Counted from the stretch's first letter, positions 1 through 8,556 are shown. The stretch: DNA of 64,000 nt from Pseudarthrobacter sp. SSS035 (GCF_023273875.1 NZ_CP096882.1:1240001-1304000), one strand, 5' to 3'. The notes: a model not told the origin generated them from the sequence alone. Made by a program: numbers and translations.

Positions 1-47
1 TCTCCCACTGAACAATAGGGCCCGACGCCGGATGGCAGGATAGTGCC

Positions 48-944
48 ATGACTTTAGCTTCAGCTGCCCTCCAGTCCCCCGTGTCCGCTCCCGCCGTCGT
101 CCTGACCATCGCGGGATCCGAAGCCACGGGTGGCGCCGGGGCCCAGGCCGACCTGAAGACGTTCCAGGAGCTGGGCGTGTTTGGCATCGCCAACCTGACC
201 TGCATTGTGTCCTTCGACCCGAGCGACAACTGGAACCACCGCTTTGTGCCGATGGACCAGCAGGTCATTGCGGACCAGTTGGAAGCCACGACGGCGGCCT
301 ACGGTCCGGCGTCAGACGTCACCGCCGGCGGCGCGTCGGCCGATTCCCTGACGCCGGGCCGGCCGGTCCTGGACACCGTAAAGATCGGCATGCTGGGCAG
401 CCCCGCCACCATCAGCACAGTTGCGGCAGCACTGGAAACGGGCCGGTTCCGCAATGTCGTGCTGGATCCGGTGCTGATCTGCAAAGGCCAAGAGCCGGGC
501 CACGCACTGGACACGGACCAGGCCCTGAAGGCGCAGATCCTGCCGCTGGCCACATTTGTCACCCCCAACCACTTCGAAGCCGAATCACTGTCCGGCCTGG
601 CGATCACCGACCTCGAATCCCTGAAAGCCGCAGCAGTCCGCATCCACGAGCTCAGCGGCGCCGCGGTTCTCGCCAAGGGCGGCGTGCGGCTGGCAGGCCC
701 GGACGCCGTCGACGTTTACTACGACGGCGAGACCCTCGAAGTCCTCAGCGCTCCCAAGGTGGGCGAGGTGGCCGTGTCCGGTGCCGGCTGCTCCCTCGCC
801 GCGGCGGTAACGGCCGAGCTGGCCAAGGGCGCCACGCCACTGGGGGCTGCCCGGGCCGCCAAGGACTTTGTCACCGCGGGCATCCGCAACCGCGTGGCCT
901 CCGGCGCGCCGTTCGACGCCCTCTGGCAGGGTGGCCCGCGTTAG
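48..944 (+). CDS. Pyridoxine / hydroxymethylpyrimidine kinase, PfkB-type (PdxK/ThiD family)
   Basis: The 298-residue protein has the ribokinase-like fold of ThiD and Bacillus-type PdxK kinases, which phosphorylate hydroxymethylpyrimidine (thiamine synthesis) or pyridoxine/pyridoxal (B6 salvage) in the cytoplasm. The N-terminal substrate loop reads LTIAGSEATGGAGAQADLKT (about residues 19-38). The C-terminal nucleotide/anion-hole motif is VSGAGCS (about 243-249), with the GAGCS form typical of this group rather than the GTGD of most PfkB kinases. The ATG follows only 47 bases of window, so the upstream context is unknown. The gene converges on the tetR gene, and the two stop codons overlap by four bases. 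ThiD and PdxK cannot be separated by eye. The lack of thi genes nearby slightly favours B6 salvage. Confidence 0.85.
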   Translation: MTLASAALQSPVSAPAVVLTIAGSEATGGAGAQADLKTFQELGVFGIANLTCIVSFDPSDNWNHRFVPMDQQVIADQLEATTAAYGPASDVTAGGASADSLTPGRPVLDTVKIGMLGSPATISTVAAALETGRFRNVVLDPVLICKGQEPGHALDTDQALKAQILPLATFVTPNHFEAESLSGLAITDLESLKAAAVRIHELSGAAVLAKGGVRLAGPDAVDVYYDGETLEVLSAPKVGEVAVSGAGCSLAAAVTAELAKGATPLGAARAAKDFVTAGIRNRVASGAPFDALWQGGPR

Positions 945-1564
945 CTTCTGACGCCTTCCCGCCGCGCCTTTTCCAGCCGGGCCTCTGCAAGCAAGTCGTC
1001 GGCTACCAGAGTCGCCGTCCGCACGATGAAGGCCCGACGGCGGTCCGCGCGGTCCGGAGCAGAGCCCGCCAAAAGTGCGTCGATCTGGGGCAGCACCGTC
1101 CAGCCGTCGCACAGGGTCACGATGGTGAGGACCAGGTCGGCGGCATCGGTGCGGTGGATTCCGGGCAGAACCTTCTGGATCTGGTCCACTTTCGCGGCGC
1201 AGTGGTCCGCGCGTGCTGCCCGGTCCACGGTGTTTCTCCCGCGCTCCAGGCCTTCCCAGAACAGGAGCCGGGCCAAGGCGCCGTCGTTCGTGTGACGGTC
1301 AAAAAGCCTTCCGGCGTAATCCCCGATGGACGCCGCGCCATAACCTTCGATGGGGACCTCGGACATCACCCGCACCAGTTCAGCGGCCAGGACGGCGTCG
1401 AACAGCTCATCCTTCTTGCCGAAGTACTGGTAGATGCGTTCCTTGTTCACACCCGCTGCGGCCGCAATGCGGTCCACCCGGGCCCCGGCAAGGCCCTTCT
1501 CACTGAACTCCTCCGTGGCGGCAGTCAGCAGCAGTGCTTTCGTGCGCTCAGTATTCCAGGCCAT
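941..1564 (-). CDS. TetR family transcriptional repressor
   Basis: The 207-residue protein has a classic TetR N-terminal helix-turn-helix at about residues 10-55, including VDRIAAAAGVNKERIYQYFG. The ligand-binding C-terminal half is poorly conserved, so the inducer cannot be read. The gene is divergent from the small membrane protein at 1664. The 99-bp spacer holds two copies of the same dyad, CAACTA-NN-TAGTTG. One lies just upstream of this start codon and the other covers the ribosome-binding site of the divergent gene. This is the layout of an autoregulated local repressor controlling a single neighbour. Family assignment is secure; the operator link is inferred from the repeats. Confidence 0.9.
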   Translation of the reverse strand: MAWNTERTKALLLTAATEEFSEKGLAGARVDRIAAAAGVNKERIYQYFGKKDELFDAVLAAELVRVMSEVPIEGYGAASIGDYAGRLFDRHTNDGALARLLFWEGLERGRNTVDRAARADHCAAKVDQIQKVLPGIHRTDAADLVLTIVTLCDGWTVLPQIDALLAGSAPDRADRRRAFIVRTATLVADDLLAEARLEKARREGVRS

Positions 1565-1584
1565 ACGCCGATTCTACCCGTTTC

Positions 1585-1598
1585 CAACTAAGTAGTTG
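1585..1598. promoter_or_regulatory. Candidate TetR operator 1 (CAACTA-NN-TAGTTG)
   Basis: This is a perfect 6+6 inverted repeat, CAACTAAGTAGTTG, starting 21 bases upstream of the tetR start codon. An identical pair of half-sites recurs at 1640-1653. Two copies of one dyad in a divergent spacer beside a TetR gene are strong circumstantial evidence for the cognate operator. Confidence 0.7.
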
Positions 1599-1639
1599 CA
1601 GTTTTGTGGAGCCCGTACTAATCTCGCTTTTATCAAAAG

Positions 1640-1653
1640 CAACTAACTAGTTG
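1640..1653. promoter_or_regulatory. Candidate TetR operator 2 overlapping the RBS of the divergent gene
   Basis: The second copy of the dyad, CAACTAACTAGTTG, sits 55 bp from the first (start to start). Its last base is the first G of the GGAG ribosome-binding site (1653-1656) for the ATG at 1664. Repressor bound here should block transcription elongation or initiation of the small membrane-protein gene. Confidence 0.7.
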
Positions 1654-1663
1654 GAGTTAGCAC

Positions 1664-1981
1664 ATGAACAACACCCTCAGCCCCACAACAACTGCTCCCG
1701 CGCCAGCCACCCCTATTCAGACTCCGGTCACTTCTCACGGACCGGTGCCGCAGGCGCCGTCCATCCACGTCCGCGCCGTCATCACGTGGCTGGCCATCTT
1801 TCCGCTGGTGGCCGTGGGCATGATGGTGGTGGCACCCCTGACCGAGGGCTGGCACCTGGTGCTCCGTGCCCTAGTCCTGACACTCGTGGTGGTTCCGGTT
1901 GCCGTCTACCTCGTACTGCCGCGCCTTTTTGCCGGCTACGGCGCCCTGCTGCGCCGCCGCAATTCCTGCAAGACCAGGTAG
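1664..1981 (+). CDS. Small two-helix membrane protein, putative TetR target
   Basis: The 105-residue protein starts with a Thr/Pro-rich segment of about 35 residues. Two strong transmembrane helices follow, at about 41-62 (AVITWLAIFPLVAVGMMVVA) and 68-90 (HLVLRALVLTLVVVPVAVYL), then a short basic tail ending RRRNSCKTR. It resembles small actinobacterial inner-membrane proteins of unknown function, and I do not recognise a specific family. The GGAG at 1653-1656 fixes the ATG. Because its expression site is overlapped by the dyad next to tetR, it is probably the only regulated gene of this pair. A role in envelope stress or as an efflux accessory is speculative. Confidence 0.75.
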   Translation: MNNTLSPTTTAPAPATPIQTPVTSHGPVPQAPSIHVRAVITWLAIFPLVAVGMMVVAPLTEGWHLVLRALVLTLVVVPVAVYLVLPRLFAGYGALLRRRNSCKTR

Positions 1982-2007
1982 TTAGGCTCAGCCCGGGGAA
2001 CCCACGG

Positions 2008-3306
2008 TCACGAGCGCGGGTCGGCGACCTTCCCCATAAACAGCGGCAGGCCCGATTCCACATGCACGATCTGGTAGTGGAACGGCCGGTCGAAGCTAAT
2101 GACCCGCTCGGGCGGTGGCGGAGCGCTGGTCGCCATGCCGTTGATCTGGGTCACCGCGGCGGCAATCGTGCCCTTTTCGGCCACCGTGATGTTGGCGGCC
2201 TGCGCGGCCTGGGTGATCATCATCTCGGGCTGGATGTTATTGAAGTCCTCCGTGGTGTCGAGCATCTTCTGGAGCCCCAGTGACTCAAACACCTTCCGCA
2301 GGTCGAAACTGCTCTTGTGGTCCCAGCGGGGCAGCTGGACCTGCACTGTCTCCAGCGCTGCGGTGTCGAAGGCGTCCGCGATTTCCGCTAGCGTGGCTGC
2401 ACCGAAGGCCGTGGAGGCTGGCCGCGAACCGGCGTCGGCTCCGGCCGCCGGCAGGACCACCCGCATAACAAAACCGTCGGCGTAGGGCAGGTCCACGCCC
2501 TGCCAACCTGCGCCTTCCGCGTACTTCATCTTGAGCTCGTTATGCATGGAAGGCGTGTCGATTTCCTCACCGGCGGCTGTGGTGAACGGCAGGTCCGAGG
2601 TGGCATTCGGGTCAAACGGTGCGCTCCAGGCGGAGGCAAAATACAGGGAGTTGAGGAGGCTGAAGGTGTTCCGGCGGTCGTACTCTGCGGGGGCCTCCTT
2701 GATCCGGCCGCCTGTGTTCCTGTTGACCCACGCATCGATGGCGGGCTTCGTTGCACCCTCATCGCTGAAGTCCACGGGATACACACCGGTTCCGTAGTGC
2801 CGGGCAAGAGTGTCCAGGAAGGACTCGCCGGTGGGCACACCCTTGTCCACAAACAGACCGTTGGCGGCGTGCATGACCGGTTTCCGCGGCGGGTTGTCCT
2901 CATCCACTGCGCCGGGGTCGCCGTCGAACTTCCCCAGCGAACTGAGGACCGCGTTCATGGCCTCGTCGCGATTCTCTGCGGGGAGTCCCAGGACGCTGTC
3001 CATCTCCGCCGCGGTCTCGCCCGACGCGCCGGAGCGAAGCATCGCGAGGGCAATCAGCAGGCTCCCGGGCGAGGACACGACGTTCCCGTTGGCGCCGTCG
3101 CCGCCGTCCGCCAGCAGGGCCTCGCCGAGCCCGAAAGCGGAAGCCCGGAAGGAGCGCAGTTCGGCGTCATACGCCGCGCGGTCCACCGAAACGCGCTCGA
3201 CGCCGTCGGCTGTCAGGAGCTCCGGAGGCGCAGGGGCCGGGGCCGCACATGCTGCCAGTCCCAGCACCGCACCCAAGGCCACCGCCCGCTGAAAACGAAA
3301 CACCAC
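2008..3306 (-). CDS. Serpin-family protease inhibitor, predicted lipoprotein
   Basis: The protein of about 432 residues carries serpin landmarks. Near the N terminus is VVSSPGSLLIALAMLRSGA, and in the middle is NSLYFASAWSAPFD. The reactive-centre hinge reads EKGTIAAAVTQ, followed by the serpin signature FDRPFHYQIVHVESGLPLFM near the C terminus. The Gly-Thr-x-Ala-Ala-Ala hinge suggests an inhibitory, strand-inserting serpin. Counting 17 residues from the hinge Glu puts the scissile bond near GMAT-SAP, though this alignment is approximate. The N terminus is a lipoprotein signal with lipobox LAAC. A GTG further upstream (3324) is possible, but a GGGGGAGG lies five bases before the GTG at 3306. 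Serpins are patchily distributed in bacteria. Likely targets are the cell's own or competitors' secreted serine proteases. Confidence 0.88.
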   Translation of the reverse strand: MVFRFQRAVALGAVLGLAACAAPAPAPPELLTADGVERVSVDRAAYDAELRSFRASAFGLGEALLADGGDGANGNVVSSPGSLLIALAMLRSGASGETAAEMDSVLGLPAENRDEAMNAVLSSLGKFDGDPGAVDEDNPPRKPVMHAANGLFVDKGVPTGESFLDTLARHYGTGVYPVDFSDEGATKPAIDAWVNRNTGGRIKEAPAEYDRRNTFSLLNSLYFASAWSAPFDPNATSDLPFTTAAGEEIDTPSMHNELKMKYAEGAGWQGVDLPYADGFVMRVVLPAAGADAGSRPASTAFGAATLAEIADAFDTAALETVQVQLPRWDHKSSFDLRKVFESLGLQKMLDTTEDFNNIQPEMMITQAAQAANITVAEKGTIAAAVTQINGMATSAPPPPERVISFDRPFHYQIVHVESGLPLFMGKVADPRS

Positions 3307-3448
3307 TGTCGCCTCCCCCGGCACACAAGGGCGGGAATCCGCCTGCTCCCAGTGAACCAGCGACGGCGGCGCGAAACGATGCCTGAACGGTCACGCTTTG
3401 CACTCATTTTGGTCTCATCCAAACGCTCTCTCACCTAACGCAAGAAAA

Positions 3449-3499
3449 CCCCGGACGCTCCCTCTCACTTTCCACAAGAAAGTGAGAGAGCGTCCGGGG
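3449..3499. terminator. Long near-perfect hairpin between serpin and permease genes
   Basis: The left arm 3449-3472 pairs with the right arm 3478-3499. The stem is about 21 bp with two extra bases in the left arm and a loop of about six. A third copy of the arm core (ACGCTCTCTCAC) lies at 3423-3434. There is no T-tract, so it may be an intergenic repeat as much as a terminator. Confidence 0.6.
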
Positions 3500-3518
3500 C
3501 GCGGGGGCGGTGCGGTGG

Positions 3519-3554
3519 GCGTACGACGGCGGGCGGCCACCCGCCGTCGTACGC
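3519..3554. terminator. Second perfect 15-bp hairpin downstream of the permease pseudogene
   Basis: The arms 3519-3533 and 3540-3554 are perfectly complementary with a six-base loop. It is close behind the permease stop on the minus strand and separated from the previous hairpin by a G-rich stretch. Its left arm contains the 14-mer CGTACGACGGCGGG, which recurs at 13503-13516. Confidence 0.6.
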
Positions 3555-3575
3555 TCACTGGAGCTGCCGACAGCG

Positions 3576-4967
3576 CTAGGCGTTGATGAGGTCCTTGTCC
3601 TTGTCGTCGTCCTTGGCCGGGCGGTTCCAGGCGTCGCCCTGTTCGCGGTCCAGGTGGGTGGTCTTCTTGTTCTTCAGGGCGAAGATGTAGACCAGCAGCG
3701 AAATAGCGATGGCAACCGTGACGTAGGTGAAGAACAGGTCCACGCGCTCGGCCTTCTGGAACGCGGCGCCGAGCAGCGGGACCGTGCCGCCGAAGAGCGA
3801 GTTCGCGATCGCGTAGCCCAGGCCGACGCCGAGGGCGCGGATGGAGGCCGGGAACAGCTCGGCCTTCACGAGGGCGTTGATCGAGGTGTAGCCGCCGACG
3901 ATCAGCAGGCCACCCAGCATCAGCAGGAACGCCGTGAACGGGTCCTTCGTGTTGGACAGGGTGGATAGCAGCGGCCAGGTGAACAACACACCCGTGATGC
4001 CGAACCAAAGCAGCAGCGGCCGGCGCCCGACCTTGTCCGAGATGATCCCGTAGACCGGCTGGAGCAGCATGAAGATGAACAGCGCCCAGAAGTTGATCAC
4101 GGAGGTGTCGGTCTTGGCGATCCCGGAGGTATCGTTCATGAACTTCAGAATGAAGTTGGTGTACGTATAGAACGCCACGGTGCCGCCGAGGGTGACGCCG
4201 ATGCAGATCAGCAACGGCTTCCAGTGCTGGGTGAACAGCAACCTCATGGTGCCGGGTTGGGCAACGCCGGCCACGGCCGGAACCTTGGCGGCCTCGACCT
4301 GCTCGGCGGACACGGTTTCTTCCATCGAGCGCCGCAGCCACAGGACCACGAGCGCGGCGACGCCGCCGATCGCGAAGGGGATGCGCCAGCCCCACTCAGT
4401 CAAGGCGCCCTTGTCCATGGTGTTCTGCAGGATGACGAGCACCAGCAGGGCCAGCATCTGGCCGCCGATCAGCGTGACGTACTGGAAGCTTGAGAAGAAG
4501 CCACGGCGTTTGGATGTGGCGGCCTCGGACATGTAGGTGGCGCTGGTGCCGTATTCGCCGCCCACGGAGAAGCCCTGGACCAACCGCACAAGGATCAGCA
4601 GAATCAGCGCCCAGACGCCTATCTGCTGGGTCGTCGGCAGGATGGCGATGGCGAAGGAACCGGCGGACATGATCGTCACGCTGAGCGTCAGGGCCGCCTT
4701 TCGGCCCTTGCGGTCGGCATAGCGGCCGAAGAACCAGGCGCCCACCGGACGCATCAGGAACGACGTCGAGAAGACGGCCATGGCCTCGAGCCCGGCCTGC
4801 AGGTCGTCTTGGGAATTGAAGAAGTGCGACTGGAAGTACGCCGCGAAGACTGTGTAAACGTAGAGGTCCTACCACTCCACGAGGTTGCCCGCTGAACCCT
4901 TGAGGATGTTGCTCACGGCCCGGCGGGTCTGTGCGGCCTCGCTCTGGACTGTGTGCTGGGCGCTCAT
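3576..4967 (-). pseudogene. MHS-family dicarboxylate permease (alpha-ketoglutarate KgtP type) interrupted by an amber codon
   Basis: From an ATG at 4967, preceded by GGGGAGG, the frame encodes a start of 32 residues ending GNLVEW. A TAG follows at 4871-4869, and the frame then continues without further breaks as DLYVYTVFAAYF into a full 12-helix transporter of about 463 codons. Family members read GN-V-E-W-(Y/F)-D-F/L-Y-V-Y here, so the TAG replaces a Tyr codon by one substitution. The rest closely resembles E. coli KgtP: the loop FGRYADRKGRKAALTLS, SVGGEYGTSATYMSE and SSFQYVTLIGGQ. The intact frame argues for a very recent mutation, readthrough or a base-calling error. Re-initiation at the internal Met (4781) would lose the first helix. 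The gene is divergent from a two-component system that may have controlled it. Confidence 0.85.
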
Positions 4968-5220
4968 CGTTGAACCTCCCCGGACTGCGGCGATTCCTGG
5001 CTTGCTTTTATGCTGTCCATGGCTACGTTGCCCATGGTTCCTCCTCGACGTTGACGGTCCCCCTCAAACGCCGAGGGCCTCATCCAAGTTATGCGTGATG
5101 CAAGGCACATCCAACGTGGGAGGGCATTTCCTAACACTTCCTTAGGTTTCGGCGGGAGACGGGGTAATCTCCAAGGCGGGCAGATTGCGTTGCCCGCTCA
5201 GCGAATAAGGGAACCAGACC

Positions 5221-5889
5221 ATGGAGTTGCTCATCGTCGAGGACGACGACGCCATGGCGTCCGCCCTCGCCGCCGCCGTCGCGACCGCGGGGCACAACCC
5301 CACCCGGGTTGCCCGCGGAGCAGACGCCCTGCTGGTCCACCGGAAGTTCGAAGTGATCCTGCTGGACCTCGGCCTTCCCGATATGGACGGGCTGGAGTTA
5401 CTGCGGAAACTGCGCCAGGTCACGCCGGTGCCCATCCTGATTCTCACCGCGCGCGACGACGAACGCAGCGTGGTGCTCGGCCTGCGGTCCGGAGCTGACG
5501 ACTACCTCGTCAAACCTGTGAAGCTTGTGGAACTTCTTGCCCGCATCGAAGCCGTCACGCGGCGTGCCGGCCGCTATCGCGGCACACGGCAGCAGAGTGT
5601 GGTGCTGGGTGATCTTGAGATCGACCTGGAGCGGCGCGTGGCGGCCCTCCGCTCCGAAGTGCTGCCGCTGACGGCCACCGAGTTTGACCTGCTGGCACTG
5701 TTGGCCAGCCACGCCGGCTCCGTGGTCACCCGCGAACAGATCCTGGACGCGCTGTGGGGCGACGCCTTCGTGGCCTCGTCCCGGTCCCTTGACGTGCACC
5801 TGACAGGGCTGCGGGCAAAACTCCAGTTGCCGGGCTTCATCATCAACGTCCGCGGCGTCGGCTACCGGGTCGAGGCGGACCCGGCGTGA
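5221..5889 (+). CDS. OmpR/PhoB-family response regulator
   Basis: The 222-residue protein has a receiver domain at about residues 1-115. The acidic pocket is E7-D8, the phospho-acceptor D49 sits in ILLDLGLPD, and the conserved Lys is in DDYLVKPVKL. A winged-helix DNA-binding domain at about 128-220 ends in IINVRGVGYRVE. The GTG start of the kinase overlaps its stop codon, so the two are translationally coupled. It is divergent from the MHS permease across a 253-bp spacer. By analogy with tricarboxylate and dicarboxylate two-component systems, it may activate that transporter. Target genes are inferred from position only. Confidence 0.93.
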   Translation: MELLIVEDDDAMASALAAAVATAGHNPTRVARGADALLVHRKFEVILLDLGLPDMDGLELLRKLRQVTPVPILILTARDDERSVVLGLRSGADDYLVKPVKLVELLARIEAVTRRAGRYRGTRQQSVVLGDLEIDLERRVAALRSEVLPLTATEFDLLALLASHAGSVVTREQILDALWGDAFVASSRSLDVHLTGLRAKLQLPGFIINVRGVGYRVEADPA

Positions 5890-7370
5890 AACTGCGCGTC
5901 CTGGGCATCCTGAGTGTCCTGGCGGTACTCATGGTCATCATCGCCTCCAACGCCATCCTGACCTCGGCCGGGCGGGAAGTGACCCAGGAACTCCAGATCA
6001 ACCGTGCCGCGTCGCTCAACCGCCTGGCACAAGTGGCGTTCGACGCAGCTTCCGCAGGCGAAACCGCTCAATTGCAGACCGAGATGGACCGGTATTCCGA
6101 ACTCTACGGGGAGGGAATCCTGATCCGTCTTCAGCAGGGAACCCTGCGCTCCGGCGGCCTGAGCGAGGACCGGCCTGACGTCCGGGACGCGGTGGCCAGG
6201 GCGAGCCTGAACCTCAACGACACCACGCTCACTCCGCTGCAGCCGTTCGGGCCCTCGTCCGAGGTGATCTCCCGGTCCTTCGGCAGCGCCAGCCAGGTCC
6301 TGGGCGAGGCGGTCCTCGAGGTCAACCTGGACGCGGCCCGGCAGAAACTTCGGGAGCGGTGGCTCATCGTCGCATTGGCAGCCGCGGTCCTGGCTGCGGT
6401 GCTCCTGCTTGGTGCGGCCCGCGTGACCGAGTGGGTGCTGCGCCCCGTACATCGGCTGAACGCCGCCGTCACGGAGCTTGAGGCAACAGGCCGGACCGGT
6501 CAGCTTCCCGAGGCCGGGCCGCCGGAACTTCGGGAACTGAGCCGTTCATTCACCACCATGGCGCAGACAGTCAGCAGCAGCCTCGACTCCCAGCGGCAAC
6601 TGATAGCTGACACGTCGCACGAACTGCGCAATCCGGTGGGGGCGCTGCGGCTCAGGATCGATTTGCTGCAGCTGGAGCTGAAGACCGCCCGGGAGCACGA
6701 CGCCGCGGCAGGGGTGCTGGCCGAGCTCGAACGTGTGGAGGAGATTCTGGACGGGGTACTTCGGTTGGCAGCCGCCGAGCACCGGGCCTCCGAGGACTCC
6801 GCCCGGGGTCCGCTTGGAACCCCGACGCGTGACGTTCAAGCTCCCGTTGATCCCTACCCGATCCTGCAGGAAGAAGCCGAACGGGCCGGCCCTGCCGCCC
6901 AGCGCAGCGGAGCATCGATCATGCTGGAAAGCCCACCGGCACCCGCCGTGCACATCGCGTGCAACGCCGCGGAACTGGCCCAGATGGTGGGCGAACTCGT
7001 CAACAACGCCATCAAGTACGCTCCCGGCGCCCACATCTCGGTAGCTGCCCGCATTCGCCAAGGCATGGTGGCCATCGAGGTGTCCGACGACGGCCCGGGG
7101 CTGTCCGCGGACGAACGGACAGCGGCCATCAGCCGTTTCTGGCGGTCCCCGGCGCACCGGACGATCCGCGGCACCGGGCTGGGCATGACCATCGTGGACA
7201 AGCTGGCAGCCGCCAACGGTGGCCGGCTGGTGCTTGCCGAGGCCTCGCCGCATGGCCTGATCGCGCGCCTCGAGTTTCCTCGCGCCGCGGATGTGCCAGG
7301 ACTTTTTGCCGGGCCGGAGCAGGCCGGGCCCGGGCAGGCCGGGCCGGGGCAGGCGGCTCCGCGTGGCTGA
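5886..7370 (+). CDS. Membrane sensor histidine kinase
   Basis: The 494-residue protein has an N-terminal transmembrane helix (about 7-25), an extracytoplasmic sensor of about 130 residues and a second helix (about 159-180). A HAMP linker follows, then a dimerisation/phospho-acceptor helix with H245 in ADTSHELRNPVGAL, and an HATPase_c domain with N-box VNNAIKYAP, G1 box DDGPGLS and G2 box GTGLGMT. The C terminus is a short Gly/Pro/Gln repeat (AGPGQ units) that overlaps the start of the next gene by eight bases. The GTG start overlaps the regulator's stop. Kinase and regulator form one cognate pair. The ligand may be delivered by the TAXI protein encoded next. Confidence 0.93.
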   Translation: MKLRVLGILSVLAVLMVIIASNAILTSAGREVTQELQINRAASLNRLAQVAFDAASAGETAQLQTEMDRYSELYGEGILIRLQQGTLRSGGLSEDRPDVRDAVARASLNLNDTTLTPLQPFGPSSEVISRSFGSASQVLGEAVLEVNLDAARQKLRERWLIVALAAAVLAAVLLLGAARVTEWVLRPVHRLNAAVTELEATGRTGQLPEAGPPELRELSRSFTTMAQTVSSSLDSQRQLIADTSHELRNPVGALRLRIDLLQLELKTAREHDAAAGVLAELERVEEILDGVLRLAAAEHRASEDSARGPLGTPTRDVQAPVDPYPILQEEAERAGPAAQRSGASIMLESPPAPAVHIACNAAELAQMVGELVNNAIKYAPGAHISVAARIRQGMVAIEVSDDGPGLSADERTAAISRFWRSPAHRTIRGTGLGMTIVDKLAAANGGRLVLAEASPHGLIARLEFPRAADVPGLFAGPEQAGPGQAGPGQAAPRG

Positions 7371-8397
7371 CCTGACCGGGGGGCGCCTGACCGGAGCGCG
7401 GACCCTGCCCACGAGTCCCCCTCTTCCCCCGCGGCGGACCGTCCTCAAGGCCGGCGTCGCGGCCGGGTTGTCCGGACTGCTTCTGCCGGCCCTGAGTGCA
7501 TGCACGCCCACGGACCGTCCGGGCACCGTCACTGTGGCGGGCGGCGAGCCCGGAGGCTTCTACCTTGAGTTCGCCGAGCTGCTGGCGGCGTCCCTCCAAC
7601 GTCACGGCGTGGCCGGCCAAGCCACGGCCCTGACTACCGGCGGCAGCCTGGACAACCTCGAACATCTGCGGACCGGCAAAGCCACATTCGCCGTCGCGCT
7701 CGCGGATTCAGCTGCCCAGAGCACAGCGGCGGGTGAGCGGCCCGCCGTCGGACTTTCCGCCGTCGGAAAGGTGTACGAGAACTACGTCCACTGCGTCATC
7801 CGGCACAACAGCGAAATCCGGGACATCGGCGGGCTTGCTGGCCGCACCGTGGCTGTCGGCGAGCCCGGCTCAGGGACGTCGCTGACCACTCCGCGGCTGC
7901 TCGAGGCTGCCGGACTGAGCAGCACTGCGGGCACCGCCGGCGGCGTCACGGTGCTGAACCTCGGCCTCAACGAGGGCCTCGCGGCACTGCGGGACGGAAC
8001 GGTGGACGCGCTGTTCTGGTCAGGTGGCGTGCCTACCGCGGCCATTGCCGCCGCGAACGACGACGTCGGGCTGGGTTTCCTGGATCTGTCGCCGCTGCTG
8101 CCGGCCCTGCGGGCCAAATACGGCGTCTTCTACGACCGGGTGCTGATCCCGGCGGGCGCCTACGCGGGCATTCCGGCCGTGTGGACCGTGGGCGTGGCGA
8201 ACCTGCTGCTGTGCCGGAGCGATCTTGATGACCGAACCGTCAAGCGGACCGTCGAACTGCTGGTGGGCCATGCCGAGGAACTGATCCCGCGCTCCAGCCT
8301 GGGGGTCCAGTTTCTGAGCCCGGAATCCTTGATCAACACCGCGGGTTTGCCCCTGCACCCCGGCGCCGTCGCGGCGTACCGGGAGCTCCACGGGTAA
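7363..8397 (+). CDS. TAXI-type solute-binding lipoprotein, Tat-exported, cotranscribed with the two-component system
   Basis: From GTG 7363 the protein is about 344 residues. Its signal combines a twin-arginine motif, PRRTVLKAGVAAG, with a lipobox LSAC. The mature part is a TAXI (TRAP-associated extracytoplasmic immunogenic) binding protein: GGEPGGFYLEFAELLA near the start, LRTGKATFAVALADSAA, GLAGRTVAVGEPGSGTSLTT and EGLAALRDGTVDALFWSGG. TAXI proteins usually serve DctM-type TRAP permeases, but no TRAP membrane subunit is present here. The gene overlaps the kinase gene instead. The likely role is therefore a lipid-anchored co-sensor that presents ligand to the kinase. Ligands of the family include glutamate and other (di)carboxylates, which fits the neighbouring KgtP-type permease. 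Confidence 0.85.
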   Translation: MADLTGGRLTGARTLPTSPPLPPRRTVLKAGVAAGLSGLLLPALSACTPTDRPGTVTVAGGEPGGFYLEFAELLAASLQRHGVAGQATALTTGGSLDNLEHLRTGKATFAVALADSAAQSTAAGERPAVGLSAVGKVYENYVHCVIRHNSEIRDIGGLAGRTVAVGEPGSGTSLTTPRLLEAAGLSSTAGTAGGVTVLNLGLNEGLAALRDGTVDALFWSGGVPTAAIAAANDDVGLGFLDLSPLLPALRAKYGVFYDRVLIPAGAYAGIPAVWTVGVANLLLCRSDLDDRTVKRTVELLVGHAEELIPRSSLGVQFLSPESLINTAGLPLHPGAVAAYRELHG

Positions 8398-8556
8398 GTG
8401 CGCTGGCTGCGCTGGCGTCCCCGTGGCCCCTGCCGCTTCACGGACAGCAGGCTTTTGGCAGGCCTGGTCCACGGCACGTGACTGCTTTTCGCGGATTTCC
8501 GAGGATTTAAAGCCCTCAGCTCTATGGCGGGGAACGTTCTGCGTGACGCCTACGGG

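Noticed and set aside
5131..5447. Minus-strand frames over the start of the response regulator
   Set aside because: They are codon-shadow frames of a strongly supported receiver domain in high-GC DNA and show no family features.
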